This document shows, in pieces, positions 7,916-19,065 of a DNA stretch of 64,000 nt. The position numbers and the translations under genes were made by a program. Source of the DNA: JBHFEI01 sp041928815. Its GTDB lineage: Bacteria > Pseudomonadota > Alphaproteobacteria > Rhizobiales > Rhizobiaceae. A model generated the notes under the pieces. That model saw only the letters and a list, made by a program, of their open reading frames with translations. It did no database searches and had not been told where the DNA came from. The stretch's first letter is position 1; every line of letters begins with the position of its first letter. Location of the stretch: positions 186,001 to 250,000 of the forward strand of contig NZ_JBHFEI010000008.1 of the NCBI RefSeq assembly GCF_041928815.1, written 5' to 3'.

Positions 7916-10258
7916 TCACGAGAGATCGATGCGCTCGGCCGCGCCGGACCGCAGCGTGACCGCCATGCCGCGCACGACGACGGTTTCCTCAAGGCCGGGC
8001 GGTCCGTGAAGCACGAATTCGATGTCGGTGTGGCGGACGCAGACGGAGAGGATCGCGCCGCGCCACCTCAGCTTGAAACGCAGGGACTGCCATTCCTGCG
8101 GCACCCAGGGCTGGAACGTCATCCGGCCCTCCCTCACGCGGAAGCCGCCGAAGCCGAAGACGAGCGCCTGCCAGGTTCCGCCGGCGGAGGCGGCGTGGAT
8201 GCCGTCCTGGGTGTTGCCCTGGTTGTCGGTGAGGTCGACGAAGGCGGAGCGGCGGAAATACTGCAGGGCGCGCCTCGGATCGCCGACCTCAATGCCCATG
8301 ATCGAGTGGATCGCCGGGCTCAGCGAGGACTTGTGCAGCGTGCGCGCCTCGTAGAAGTCGTAGTTCGCCCGCTTGACCGCGTCGCTGAATTCATCGGGAA
8401 GGACATAGGTCAGCATGACGACGTCGGGCTGCTTCAGTAGCGTCGTGCCGCCGGCGTTGAAATGGTGGTAGCCTTCCGGATAGCAGGGCATGCCGTTCAG
8501 GTCCCATTCGGTGAGCGGAACCTCCCTCAGCGCGAAATAACCCTCGAACTGCTCGATCAAGCCGCGCTCCGCGTCGAAGGGGATCAGGATCTTCTCGGCG
8601 ATCACCTGCCAGCGCTCGACCTCGTCCGGATGCAGGCCGAGCCTGCCGGCGACCTTGGCGAGCTCCCTTGGATGGTGGCGCGCCAGATCGGCATGGATCC
8701 TCACCGCCTGCATCAGGTGCCACTGCGCCATCCGGTTGGTGAAGGCATTGTTGTCGACATGCTCGTGGAATTCGTCGGGGCCGATGACGCGGGTCAGGAC
8801 ATAGGCGTCCTCGGCACCCTTATATTCCAGCCGGTCGGCCCAGAAGCGGCTGGTCTCGAACAGGATCTCGGCTCCGGCATCGAGCAGGAAGCCGGTGTCT
8901 CCCGTCGCCGCCACATAGGTCAGGACACCGTAGGCGACATCGGCCGAGACATGGATCTCCTCCTCGCCAGTCCAGATCCGGTGGACGCCGTCCGGCGTCC
9001 ATTTCGGCGTCGTCTCGCGGCCCGTATCGGCCGATTCCCAGGCATATTGCGCGCCGGCGAAGCCGTTCTCCGCGGCATTCGCCCGCGCGCCGGCGAGCGT
9101 GTGGTAGCGATAGCGCAGCAGCGCCCGCGCGGTCTCCGGCCGGGTGTAGATGAAGAAGGGCAGCATGAAGATCTCGGTGTCCCAGAAGACATGGCCGCGA
9201 TAGCCTTCGCCCGAGAGCGACTTGGCGCCGATATTGACGGTCGGGTCGTTCCCGTTCGCCGCGATCAGGAGATGGTAGATGTTGAAGCGGATCGCCCGCG
9301 TCGCCGTCTCGTCGCCGGTGACGGAACAGTCGCAGTCCTCCCACATGTCCGCCCAGGCCGCGCGGCTCGCCGCAAGCGCCGCCTCGAAGCCCGATGCGCG
9401 GTGGCGGCCGAGCACTGCGCGGCAGCGCTCGCGCAGGGGGTCGACGTCCGGGTCACGCGTGGTGCAGATCGCCACCAGCTTGTCGATCCGGATCCTCCGG
9501 CCTGCAGGCGGCGCGAAGTCCAGCCGTTCGGCGATCCGCTCATAGCCCTCCTCGACCACGCGCGCGCGCGGTGCAACCGAAGGCAGGGTCGCAGCAGCAT
9601 AGCCGATGCCGATGCCGGTCGCGATCGTCGTCATTTCGAGATAGAGCTGGTCCCCGGTGCCGATCCGCGCGACCTCTTCAAGATGCCGGGCTTTCGCCCA
9701 TTTCTCCCATTTGACCTCCGGATCGAAGGCCGGGCTGCCGGCATAGGCCGGCAGCCGGTCGAGATTGAAACGGCGGCCGTCGATCGCGCTCTCGACCGTC
9801 AGCGGCGCGTCGTGGTTCTCGGGCGTAATCTCGAGACGCAGCCCGCAAAGATGCTGATCGTCGAAGGAGGCGAATCGCAGCGTCTCGAGCCGGGTCCGCC
9901 GCCCCAGCCGGTCCTCGAACGTGGTGCTGCGCCACAGCAGGCCCTGGCGCATGTCCAGCGCGCGGCGATGGGAGACGACGGTGCAGGACTGCATGTCGAG
10001 GCGCTGCCCGTCGACCCTGACCGAGACCGACAGCCAGTCCGGCGCATTGACAAGATCGATGACCGGCGAATCGTGCCCGTCGAAGACGCCGTTGAGAAAG
10101 GTGCCGGAACGCTCGCCCTTGTGGCCCTCCTCCAGCGTTCCGCGGGTGCCGAGATAGCCGTTGCCGATGGTGAACAGCGTTTCGGCGACATTGGCGCGGT
10201 CGCGCTCGAAGCCGCGTTCCTCGATCAGCCACTCGTCCGGGCTCAATAGGTCGCGCAT
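7916..10258 (-). CDS. Glycoside hydrolase family 65 disaccharide phosphorylase
   Basis: GH65 enzymes split alpha-glucosides such as trehalose, maltose, kojibiose or glucosylglycerol with phosphate, giving beta-glucose 1-phosphate. The 780 residues cover the normal architecture: N-terminal beta-sandwich (from WLIEERGFERDRANVAETLF and TIGNGYLGTRGT), helical linker, (alpha/alpha)6 barrel with GYRGHVFWDTEIFMLPFF, and the acid catalyst in VIGPDEFHEHVDNNAFTNRM near residue 495; the phosphate-site region STQ/NTQ-like NQGNTQDGIHAAS is present. There is no signal peptide, so it works on imported sugar. It lies between the pfkB-type kinase and pgmB on the same strand. The substrate is not predictable from motifs alone. 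Confidence 0.93.
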   Translation of the reverse strand: MRDLLSPDEWLIEERGFERDRANVAETLFTIGNGYLGTRGTLEEGHKGERSGTFLNGVFDGHDSPVIDLVNAPDWLSVSVRVDGQRLDMQSCTVVSHRRALDMRQGLLWRSTTFEDRLGRRTRLETLRFASFDDQHLCGLRLEITPENHDAPLTVESAIDGRRFNLDRLPAYAGSPAFDPEVKWEKWAKARHLEEVARIGTGDQLYLEMTTIATGIGIGYAAATLPSVAPRARVVEEGYERIAERLDFAPPAGRRIRIDKLVAICTTRDPDVDPLRERCRAVLGRHRASGFEAALAASRAAWADMWEDCDCSVTGDETATRAIRFNIYHLLIAANGNDPTVNIGAKSLSGEGYRGHVFWDTEIFMLPFFIYTRPETARALLRYRYHTLAGARANAAENGFAGAQYAWESADTGRETTPKWTPDGVHRIWTGEEEIHVSADVAYGVLTYVAATGDTGFLLDAGAEILFETSRFWADRLEYKGAEDAYVLTRVIGPDEFHEHVDNNAFTNRMAQWHLMQAVRIHADLARHHPRELAKVAGRLGLHPDEVERWQVIAEKILIPFDAERGLIEQFEGYFALREVPLTEWDLNGMPCYPEGYHHFNAGGTTLLKQPDVVMLTYVLPDEFSDAVKRANYDFYEARTLHKSSLSPAIHSIMGIEVGDPRRALQYFRRSAFVDLTDNQGNTQDGIHAASAGGTWQALVFGFGGFRVREGRMTFQPWVPQEWQSLRFKLRWRGAILSVCVRHTDIEFVLHGPPGLEETVVVRGMAVTLRSGAAERIDLS

Positions 10259-10315
10259 GGTCGTCTCCCGTCGATGACGTGGATGGAAGTGGGAAGAAGA
10301 GGCGCGGCCGCCGGC

Positions 10316-11299
10316 TCAGACGCCATAGGCGTCGGCGATCTGCCGGTCGGTTTCCTCGAGCGATTTGTAGATGGCGAGCTCGGAGCCGACGCAGCGTTGC
10401 GCGCCCATCGCGTTGCCGTACTGGCAGGCTTTGATGAAATCGCGATGCTTGAGGTAGCCGAAGGCCATGCCGGCGGCGAAGGAATCGCCGCAGCCGGTGG
10501 TGTCGACCACGTGGTCGACCGGCACGCGCTTGACGACATGCTCCTGCATCCGACCGGAGGGGCCGTTGAAATAGACGACGCAGCCATGCTGGTCGAGCGT
10601 GACGCAGACGGCCTTGACGCCGCGCTCGAGGCAGTGGCGGGCGAATTTCGGCAGTTCGTCCATGGCGAGCTGGCCGACGGCGCCGAGCTCGGAAACATCG
10701 TATTCGGAGGCGAACCAGGAGCAGCCGGCCTCTTCCAGGTTCATCTTGAGGATATCGATATAGGGAAGCCAGCTGTCGCGCTCGACCCAGAAGCGGTGAA
10801 ACCGCTCGCCGGTGCGCGTCAGCGTGTTGGTCGGGCCGTGCGCGTCGAGAAGGACGACGCCGCTGCTGTTTTCCTTGATGTATTTGAGCGTCGCGCGGCT
10901 GACCTCGTAATCCGTGATCGGCACGCAGACGAAGGCGTCCGCGTCGGTCAGCCCTTCCATGTCCTCCGGCAGGATCGGATCCATGAAGCCGGTCTGCCGT
11001 TCGATCCGCCGGTTCTGGTCGACATAGTCGAGCTGGACCACGTCGCCCTGATCGAGCCGCGAGGTGATGCCGGCGACGTCGACATTGGAAAACTGCGACA
11101 GGATCTCCTTGATCGGTACTTCGTCGCGCTTGCGCACATGGCAGACGGGCAGGACCGCGCCGTCGTTGCCGAGCAAGGTGGACAGCGCCGCGACCGTGTA
11201 GAGCGCGCAGCCGTATTTTTCCAGCGTGTCGCCCTGGTAGGTCCGGATCCGGTCGCGCGGGATCGGTCCCAGCACCGCCACCTTGAAATTGCCTGCCAT
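10316..11299 (-). CDS. PfkB-family carbohydrate kinase
   Basis: A ribokinase-like sugar kinase of 327 residues. The ATP/catalytic signature DTTGCGDSFAAG is at residues 265-280, with the catalytic Asp in GCGDS. The N-terminus MAGNFKVAVLGPIPRDRI is the first strand of the fold. The ATG at 11297-11299 has a good GGGAGGACGGGACGG Shine-Dalgarno region. It precedes the GH65 gene on the same strand and follows the ABC transporter after a hairpin at 11470-11502. In this setting it could phosphorylate the aglycone released by phosphorolysis (for example a ketose, pentose or cyclitol). Family members act on fructose, ribose, adenosine and inositols, so the substrate is open. Confidence 0.88.
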   Translation of the reverse strand: MAGNFKVAVLGPIPRDRIRTYQGDTLEKYGCALYTVAALSTLLGNDGAVLPVCHVRKRDEVPIKEILSQFSNVDVAGITSRLDQGDVVQLDYVDQNRRIERQTGFMDPILPEDMEGLTDADAFVCVPITDYEVSRATLKYIKENSSGVVLLDAHGPTNTLTRTGERFHRFWVERDSWLPYIDILKMNLEEAGCSWFASEYDVSELGAVGQLAMDELPKFARHCLERGVKAVCVTLDQHGCVVYFNGPSGRMQEHVVKRVPVDHVVDTTGCGDSFAAGMAFGYLKHRDFIKACQYGNAMGAQRCVGSELAIYKSLEETDRQIADAYGV

Positions 11300-11469
11300 C
11301 CGTCCCGTCCTCCCGCGTCGAGGGTCGTCCGCCCCGCCGCTCTCCGCGACCCTGCCGGGTTTTTGCGTGATCATAGTTCGCATTGCGTGTAAAGTGCCGG
11401 CTGACCGCCGGCGGGGAAGCCTCGTCGCCCTGACGAAAGGCTGCCTTTGCCCTCCGCTTCGTCAGTCAT

Positions 11470-11502
11470 CCCGCCGCGGGCCGGGAGGCAACCCGCGGCG
11501 GG
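11470..11502 (-). terminator. Hairpin downstream of the sugar ABC permease gene
   Basis: A perfect 11-base inverted repeat (CCCGCCGCGGG / CCCGCGGCGGG) with an 11-base loop, 12 bases past the permease stop on the minus strand. There is no clear T-run, so it may attenuate or stabilise the transporter mRNA, not fully terminate it, before the kinase gene. Confidence 0.55.
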
Positions 11503-11514
11503 ACCGGTTCGCCC

Positions 11515-12636
11515 TTACTTGCGCTTCTGCAAGACGTCGAACCAGACGGCGACGATGATGATGAAGCCCTTGATGATGAGCTGGTAGAAGGTCGAGACGC
11601 CGAGCAGGCTCATGCCGTTGTTGAGCACGCCGATGATCAGCGCTCCGATGACGGTGCCGCCGATCGTGCCCGACCCGCCAGCCAGCGACGTGCCGCCGAT
11701 GACGACCGAGGCGATGGCGTCGAGTTCGAACATGGTGCCGAGGTTCGGCGAGGCGCCGTTGAGGCGGGAGGCGAGCAGGATGCCGGCCAGCGCCGAGAGC
11801 ACCGAGACCGTGATGTAGACGAGGAGCTTGGTGCGGTAGACGTCGATGCCGGAAAGCCGTGCCGCGTCCTCGTTGCCGCCGAGCGCATAGAGACGGCGGC
11901 CGAGCCGGGTCTGGCTGAGGATGAGGATGCCGGCGGCGGCGATGACGGCGAAGATCGCGACCGGAACCGGGATGCCCTGATAGCTGCCGAACATGTAGAG
12001 CGACAGGACGAGGCCGGCGCAGGCCATCAGCAGGCTGGTGGCGATCTGCACGGTGTCGACCGGCGCACCGACCTTGCGGGCCCGCGCCGCGGAGCGGAAG
12101 GTGGCGTAGAGCATCACCAGGAACACCGCGACGATGATGACCACGGAGGCCATCGGCGGGATGTAGGCGCCGCCGATCAGCGGGAAGGTCGTGTCGGTCA
12201 CCGGCACCGAGGAGCCGTCCGAGATGGTCAGCGCCAGGCCGCGGGCGATCGTCAGCATGCCGAGTGTGATGATGAAGGGCGGTATCCGGTAATGGGCGAT
12301 CCAGAACCCGTTCCAGGCGCCGATCAGGCCGCCGACGAGCACGAGGGTGATGACGATCGACACCCAGACATTGACGTCGTGCTGCATCAGCGTCGTCACG
12401 ACGATCGCCGCAAGCCCCGCCACCGAGCCGACCGAGAGGTCGATGCCGGAGATCAGGATCACCATCGTCATGCCGACAGCGATGATGCCGATGATCGTCA
12501 CCTGGCGGGCGAGATTCGACAGGTTGCGGGCGGTAAAGAAGGAATCGTCGGCGAAACTTAAGCCGACCGCCAGCACGATCAGCGCGATCAGCGTCGCGTT
12601 GTTCTTGATGAAGCCGAGAACGGCGTCCTTGTTCAT
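11515..12636 (-). CDS. Sugar ABC transporter permease (CUT2, ribose/xylose type)
   Basis: Inner-membrane permease of 373 residues, similar in type to RbsC and XylH. Multiple hydrophobic spans are visible, with the conserved family stretch GMTMVILISGIDLSVGSVAG near residue 55 and GTSLAGGSGTIGGTVIGALI near residue 310. The ATG at 12634-12636 overlaps the stop of the ATPase gene as ATGA, so the two are translationally coupled. It would form a homodimer with the ATPase encoded upstream and receive sugar from the periplasmic binding protein. CUT2 importers usually carry monosaccharides, which is notable beside a disaccharide phosphorylase. Confidence 0.93.
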   Translation of the reverse strand: MNKDAVLGFIKNNATLIALIVLAVGLSFADDSFFTARNLSNLARQVTIIGIIAVGMTMVILISGIDLSVGSVAGLAAIVVTTLMQHDVNVWVSIVITLVLVGGLIGAWNGFWIAHYRIPPFIITLGMLTIARGLALTISDGSSVPVTDTTFPLIGGAYIPPMASVVIIVAVFLVMLYATFRSAARARKVGAPVDTVQIATSLLMACAGLVLSLYMFGSYQGIPVPVAIFAVIAAAGILILSQTRLGRRLYALGGNEDAARLSGIDVYRTKLLVYITVSVLSALAGILLASRLNGASPNLGTMFELDAIASVVIGGTSLAGGSGTIGGTVIGALIIGVLNNGMSLLGVSTFYQLIIKGFIIIVAVWFDVLQKRK

Positions 12637-14186
12637 GCCCCTTGCCCCCCCTTGGCGCTTCCCGTGGCGTATTCCATGATTTTCTCCTTCGTCGCCTCGT
12701 CGCGGGAGAATTCCGAGACGATGCGCCCCTCCGACATGACCAGGATGCGGTCGCTGAGGCCCAGCACCTCCGGCAGTTCCGATGAAATGACGATGACCGC
12801 CACGCCCTGATCGGCGAGGCTGTTCAGAAGCTTGTAGATCTCGACCTTGGCGCCGATGTCGATGCCGCGCGTCGGCTCGTCGAGGATGAAGACCCGCGGA
12901 CCGGCATTGAGCCACTTGCCGAGGATCACCTTCTGCTGGTTGCCGCCCGACAGCGTGCCGATCACCGTGCCGATCGTCGGCGTCTTGACGTTGAGCCGCC
13001 TGACGTAGTCGGCCACCATCTCGCGTTCGCGCGCATGGTTGATCACGCCGAGCAGCTTCGAGGACACCGTCTGCAGCGAGCTGATCGTGGTGTTGAAGGT
13101 GATCGGCTCGGACAGGAACAGGCCGAGCGCCTTCCTGTCCTCCGTCAGGAGCGCGATGCCGGCATCGATGGCGTCGCGCGGCGATCTGATCGTGAGCTTC
13201 TTGCCGTCGAGCACCACGTCCGCGCGGGCCTGGCCCGGATAGGCGCCGAAGATCGCGCCGACCAGTTCCGTCCGCCCGGCGCCCATCAGCCCGGAAATGC
13301 CGAGGATCTCGCCCTCATAGGCGACGAAGGACGATTTCTTCACCCGCTTCTCGCCGGGAAGCGTCGGGTGGTCGACCTCGGCGTCCGTCACCTCGAGGAT
13401 CTTGCGGCCGCGCGTGGCCTGGCGCACCGGGAACATGTCCTTCAGCTCACGGCCGACCATGCGCGCGATGATCTGGTCGAGCGTGATCTCCGCGATGGGG
13501 GTGACGTCGCCGATCGTCTGCCCGTCGCGCAGCACGACGATCCGGTCGGCGATCTGCTGGATCTCCTCCATCTTGTGGGAGATGTAGCACATGCACACGC
13601 CGTCCTTCTTCAGCTTGCGGATGATGCGGAAGAGATCGGCGACCTCCTTGTCGGTCAGCGCCGAGGTCGGCTCGTCGAGGACGAGGATGCGCGCCTTCTT
13701 CGACAGCGCCTTGGCGATCTCGACCATCTGCTGCTTGCCGACGGTGATGGACGACACCTTGTCGGTCGGGGAGAAATCCCGGATGCCGAGCTCGTCGAGC
13801 AGCTTCTTGGTCTCGTGATTGAGCCTGACCCAGTCGATGCGCCCGAGCGCGTCGGTGTGCTGGCGGTCGAGGAAGATGTTCTCCGCCACCGTCATTTCCG
13901 GGATCAGGTTCAGTTCCTGGTAGATGATCGCGACGCCGGCATCCTCGGCCTGCTTCGTGTTGGCGAACTGCTTCTTCTCGCCGTTGACATAGATGTCGCC
14001 GGCATAGGTCGGATACGGCCAGACACCGGAAAGCACCTTCATCAGGGTGGATTTTCCGGCACCGTTCTCCCCCATCAGCGCGAGCAGCTCGCCGGCCCGC
14101 GCTTCGAAGTTCACATGGCTGAGCGCTTTCACGCCAGGGAACTCCTTGGTGATGTCCACCATCTTCAGTACGATTTCGTTTGACAT
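12633..14186 (-). CDS. Sugar ABC transporter ATP-binding protein (two ATPase domains)
   Basis: A tandem ATPase of 517 residues, the standard CUT2 design (RbsA, XylG, MglA). The N-terminal half has Walker A GENGAGKST near residue 40, signature SVGKQQMVEIAKAL and Walker B LVLDEPTSALT. The C-terminal half has a degenerate Walker A (GLMGAGRTEL), an intact LSGGNQQKVILGKWL signature and FILDEPTRGIDIG. Such a degenerate second P-loop is normal for this family. The start ATG at 14184-14186 is chosen by the MSNEIVLKMVDITKEFPGVK beginning. It lies between the binding protein and permease genes. Confidence 0.94.
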   Translation of the reverse strand: MSNEIVLKMVDITKEFPGVKALSHVNFEARAGELLALMGENGAGKSTLMKVLSGVWPYPTYAGDIYVNGEKKQFANTKQAEDAGVAIIYQELNLIPEMTVAENIFLDRQHTDALGRIDWVRLNHETKKLLDELGIRDFSPTDKVSSITVGKQQMVEIAKALSKKARILVLDEPTSALTDKEVADLFRIIRKLKKDGVCMCYISHKMEEIQQIADRIVVLRDGQTIGDVTPIAEITLDQIIARMVGRELKDMFPVRQATRGRKILEVTDAEVDHPTLPGEKRVKKSSFVAYEGEILGISGLMGAGRTELVGAIFGAYPGQARADVVLDGKKLTIRSPRDAIDAGIALLTEDRKALGLFLSEPITFNTTISSLQTVSSKLLGVINHAREREMVADYVRRLNVKTPTIGTVIGTLSGGNQQKVILGKWLNAGPRVFILDEPTRGIDIGAKVEIYKLLNSLADQGVAVIVISSELPEVLGLSDRILVMSEGRIVSEFSRDEATKEKIMEYATGSAKGGQGA

Positions 14187-14328
14187 CGCTGTCGACCCTT
14201 CCGGACACGGCTTCCCGCACCGGCGGCCGATGCCGCCGGGGACAAGCATGTCTGCGGTGTTTTCTTGTGGAACCGCATGTCCGGGCCGGTCGGCGGGACA
14301 TGCGGCCGTCTGGCATGGCGCCGGCGGA

Positions 14329-15384
<1,056 letters not shown>

Positions 15385-15556
15385 GAAGAGTCCTCCCGAA
15401 GGTTGAAGACGGGCGGTCCGGCCTGTCGGGCCACCCGGGATATCTGCTCCCGGAACAAACTCTAGCGACGGCTTTTCATGCTTGCCATGTAAATAACAAT
15501 ACAGCATATTCATGTCAGGATGATCATCTCGATGGGGCACGCAGCGGAGAACGACG

Positions 15557-16744
15557 ATGGCCGGGCATGACGACGGCACTGTCAACGAGCGCGACAAGCG
15601 GGCGCAGCAGGCGGCCTATCTGCGGGCGCGGCACAATTTCTCGCAGGAGCAGATCGGCAGGATGCTGGGCGGCGTCTCCCAGTCGCACGTCTCGCGCCTG
15701 CTCGCCCATGCGACCGACATGGGCTGGCTGGTGACGGAACTGCACTTCAACGACCGCAACGTCTCCGCCGAGGCGATGCGCGAGATCCAGCAGCTGATGG
15801 AGCCGCGCCGCCTCGTCGACCGCTTCGAGGAGATCCGCGCCCGCACCGGCCGCATGACGCCGAATGTGCGCGTCTTCGACAGCGGTTCGGATTCGCCGAC
15901 GAGCGGCGCCTTCGAGATCCGCATTCGCCGGTTCGGGCGCTCGGCGGCGGGCCGGCTGGAGGAATTGCTGCGCCAGTGCAGCGCCGTCGGCCTGACCTGG
16001 GGCCGCACCGTCAGCGCGCTGATCGACGGGCTCGGCGCCACCCACCGCCACCACCATCCCGACAGGTCCTTCCTCGTCGCGCCCGTCTGCGCCGAACTGA
16101 TCACGCTCGCCGCCCCCGACTTCTCCTCCTCGCTGCTCGCCGCGCGCCTGAACGGGCTCTTCAACGACGGCCAGGGCGAGACGCTGCGGCTCGGCGGCGT
16201 GCCGGCCTATATTCCGCGCCGCTACGAGGCGACGAAGGCCCAGGCGATTCGGGAATACCTGCTGGACGCTGCCTCCTACCGGAAGATCTTTTCAGGCGAG
16301 GCGCCCCTGATCAACCGCATCGACACGATCATCACCAGCGTCGGCTCGGTCCACAGGCTGCTCGGCGGGGCGATGGAGGAAGTGGTGACGGCGGGCGATA
16401 TCCCGGCCGCCGAACTGAAGGAACTGATCATCGGCGATATCGGCGGCATCCTCATCCCGAAGCGCGGCCTGCCGGAGGACAAGGTCGCGGACGTCGAGGC
16501 GCTCAACGCCATGTGGACCGGCATCAGCCGGGAACGCCTGTCGCGGCTCGCCATGCGCGCCGGCGCCACCGGCGGCGCCGGCGTCATCGTCGCCGCGATC
16601 GGCCGGGAACGGGCGGCCATCATCGCGGAACTCATCCGGCTGGAGATGATCAACGAACTGATCATCGACTGGGACCTCGCCAATGCCCTTGAAGATCTTC
16701 TGTCGCGCGAACGCGAGATGCCGGACGGTCGCAACTCTCGGTGA
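15557..16744 (+). CDS. SorC/DeoR-type sugar-binding transcriptional regulator
   Basis: A 395-residue regulator with an N-terminal helix-turn-helix (residues 17-58; YLRARHNFSQEQIGRMLGGV, then SQSHVSRLLAHA) and a C-terminal SorC-type effector domain related to sugar-phosphate isomerases (features include VGLTWGRTVSALI, LGGAMEEVVTAGDIP and GDIGGILIPKRGL). Members sense phosphorylated sugars. It is divergent from the binding-protein gene and so is the likely regulator of the whole transporter, kinase, GH65 and pgmB set. The ATG at 15557 is close behind a GGAGA sequence. It is somewhat longer than typical SorC proteins (about 315 residues). Confidence 0.9.
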   Translation: MAGHDDGTVNERDKRAQQAAYLRARHNFSQEQIGRMLGGVSQSHVSRLLAHATDMGWLVTELHFNDRNVSAEAMREIQQLMEPRRLVDRFEEIRARTGRMTPNVRVFDSGSDSPTSGAFEIRIRRFGRSAAGRLEELLRQCSAVGLTWGRTVSALIDGLGATHRHHHPDRSFLVAPVCAELITLAAPDFSSSLLAARLNGLFNDGQGETLRLGGVPAYIPRRYEATKAQAIREYLLDAASYRKIFSGEAPLINRIDTIITSVGSVHRLLGGAMEEVVTAGDIPAAELKELIIGDIGGILIPKRGLPEDKVADVEALNAMWTGISRERLSRLAMRAGATGGAGVIVAAIGRERAAIIAELIRLEMINELIIDWDLANALEDLLSREREMPDGRNSR

Positions 16745-17308
16745 GCTCGCAGACGCGTCGACCCGATGCCATGCCCTTCCGCGACGACAGCCTGCCCTGC
16801 GCCGCCTGGAAGACGCAGGCCGAACACGCCCCGCCCCTGAAACAGGCGGCGCTCACCGGCGAGGTTGAGCGGCGTGAGCGGCGCGGCGAAAGGCCGACAC
16901 GGTCTTCCGACCCGCCGCCACGATATGCACCGGCACGAATGTCGCGGCGGGGACCGTGCCGGCCTCGGCATGCCGGTGGCGCGGAACGAGGATGTCGCCT
17001 TTGCGACCACAGGCGCGACAAAAGCCGGCCGGACTGTCAGAGGGGACCGGCGGCGGGCCCGGCGGCGATCGTCCGACGTTCACTGGGCAAAGACGCTCAA
17101 GACCATCACCGGCATTCCCCCGGCGATGCCGGATCGCGGCATGTCGCAGGCATTGAAGAAGATGCGGCGCTTCCCTGCCGCGCCTTTATAGCAGTGGCGA
17201 TACGGCGGTCGATATCGAGCGGGTCGAGGAGGTTTCCCCTGATCCGAGATGGGGTGTATGCGCGGCCTCAGGCGGGCCTTCTCACCCTGAGCCGCCGCTC
17301 GCGCCCCC
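16745..17308. other. Gene-free stretch between SorC regulator and NDH-2 gene
   Basis: About 560 bases with several short open frames on both strands, none with recognisable protein character. The two flanking genes converge on it. I see no RNA gene, repeat or insertion sequence end. It may be remnant coding sequence too decayed to identify. Confidence 0.45.
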
Positions 17309-18637
17309 TCATTCTCCATGCGCGGGATTTCGCGGGTGGGCGGGGGCGCGGCGATGGCGGTAGTCCTCGTCGATGAGGCGCGCGCCGCGCTGGCGCGTGG
17401 CGTAGCGCCAGATCCATTGCAGCGACACCAGCATCCGCTTCTCGAAATTGACGAGGAGCAGAACGTGGACGATCGCCCACAAGAGCCAGGCGAAGCGCCC
17501 CTTCAGCGTCCAGCGCCCGAAATCGAAGATCGCGGCATTGCGGCCGATCACCGCCGTATTGCCGCGATTGTGAAAGCGGAAAAACGGATCGCCGGGGGGC
17601 TTGCCCTGAAGCTGCCGCCGGAGTCGGCGGCCGAGATAGGTTCCCTGCTGCTTGGCGACCTGGGCAAGCGCCGGCAGCGGCTCTCCCGCGCTGTCTGCCG
17701 CATGCGCGGTGTCGCCGAGAACGAAGACATCGGGGTGGCCCGGCAGGGACAGATCCGCCGAAACCTTGACCCTGCCCTGCCGGTCGGGCGCAACCCCCAG
17801 CCAGTCCGCCGCCGGCGAGGCCCGGACACCGGCGGCCCAGACGACGCAGCCCGCCGGAACAGGCCCTTCCGACGTGACGATCCCATCCTCCCCCACCTCG
17901 AGAACCTCGGTTTCCAGCCGGACATCGACGCCGAGATTTTCGAGGAAATCCTTGGCATAGGCGGCGAGATTTTCGGGGAAGGCCGGCAGGATGCGCGGTC
18001 CGGCCTCGATAAGGACCACGCGGAACGCGGCCGGCGACAGGTTGCGGAAATCCGAGCCGATCATCGACCGACCGAGCTCCGAGACGGAGCCGGCCATCTC
18101 GACGCCGGTCGGCCCGGCACCGACAATGACGAAGGTCAGCGTCTCGCGCTGCGCGCGGGGATCGCTCATCCGTTCCGCCCGCTCGAAGGCGCTGAGCAGC
18201 CGGTGGCGGATCAGGCGGGCCTCGTGCACGGTCTTCAGACCCGGCGCATGGTCGCGCCAGTCGTCATGGCCGAAGTAATTGTATTGCGACCCCATCGCCA
18301 GCACGAGCGTGTCATAGGAGAGGGACGGCGCATCGCGCATGGACACGGTCTTCCGGTCGAGGTCGACACCGGTCGCCTCGCCGAGGATGACGGTGACGTT
18401 CCTTGCGCGGGCGAGCGTGCGGCGGATGGGCTCGGACACATCCGCCGGCGAAAGCGCGGCGGTCGCGACCTGGTAGAGCAGCGGCTGGAAGAGATTGTGG
18501 TTGCGCCGGTCGATGACCGTCACCTCCGCCGGCGCATTGGCAAGGACCCGCGCACAGGCAAGACCGGCAAAGCCGGCGCCGACGATGACGATGCGGGGAC
18601 GCGTCTCGGCAGGGGCGGCCGTCCGGTCTGGAAGCAT
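17309..18637 (-). CDS. ndh: Type II NADH dehydrogenase (NAD(P)/FAD oxidoreductase)
   Basis: Single-subunit, non-proton-pumping NADH:quinone oxidoreductase at the cytoplasmic face of the inner membrane. The 442 residues have the FAD fold RIVIVGAGFAGLACARVLA near residue 15, the NAD fold FVIVGAGPTGVEMAGSVSEL near residue 170, the AAGVRASPAADWLGV segment and the FVLGDTAHA FAD-binding motif near residue 310. The C-terminus carries a hydrophobic anchor (RFAWLLWAIVHVLLLVNFE). The ATG at 18635-18637 has GAAGGAG nine bases upstream. It is divergent from the oxidase cluster starting at 19066; together they could form a short NADH-to-oxygen chain. Confidence 0.92.
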   Translation of the reverse strand: MLPDRTAAPAETRPRIVIVGAGFAGLACARVLANAPAEVTVIDRRNHNLFQPLLYQVATAALSPADVSEPIRRTLARARNVTVILGEATGVDLDRKTVSMRDAPSLSYDTLVLAMGSQYNYFGHDDWRDHAPGLKTVHEARLIRHRLLSAFERAERMSDPRAQRETLTFVIVGAGPTGVEMAGSVSELGRSMIGSDFRNLSPAAFRVVLIEAGPRILPAFPENLAAYAKDFLENLGVDVRLETEVLEVGEDGIVTSEGPVPAGCVVWAAGVRASPAADWLGVAPDRQGRVKVSADLSLPGHPDVFVLGDTAHAADSAGEPLPALAQVAKQQGTYLGRRLRRQLQGKPPGDPFFRFHNRGNTAVIGRNAAIFDFGRWTLKGRFAWLLWAIVHVLLLVNFEKRMLVSLQWIWRYATRQRGARLIDEDYRHRRAPAHPRNPAHGE

Positions 18638-19065
18638 GGTCTCCGTTCTCCTTCTTTCTCGCATTCTCTGGCCAAACCCGCGCGGGCGGCGGAGGAGGCC
18701 CGGCGCATGGACGGGCCGTCCTTTGGGCAAGGCAACCGGGCCAAAGGACCGTCAAGACAAGCCCTTGGGTCGATCATCGCGCGTACCACCCATTTTCCCG
18801 AACGCGTCTCCGGCACGAAGGTTCTCAAGAAAATCGCTGGGTAGGCCGAACGCGCCGGCGCGACGAGGCATGGCGCTGCCCCCGCCGTCCGGTCGCGACG
18901 CTTTCGGGCCGTACAGGCAGCGAAGGGCGCCTTTCCGGCGGAAAACGCGATTGGCGATGGACGTGCGGCCGCCGCGACCTATCTCCGGGGGAAACCGGAG
19001 CGCGCGGCCTGGGAACGCCAGACAGCGCAAATTCGTCGCGACCAGCGGAGAGAAAGGGGAGAACG
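18638..19065. promoter_or_regulatory. Divergent intergenic region, ndh / ctaG
   Basis: A 428-base region between the starts of ndh and ctaG. It must hold the promoters of both units unless they are read from further away. No clear operator repeat, riboswitch or small RNA could be recognised by eye. A GGAGAGAAAGGGGAGA stretch just before 19066 is the ribosome binding site of ctaG. Confidence 0.5.

Noticed and set aside
16276..17319. Several minus-strand frames in the gap between the SorC regulator and ndh
   Set aside because: They overlap the regulator in antisense or lack starts and motifs; none resembles a known family.
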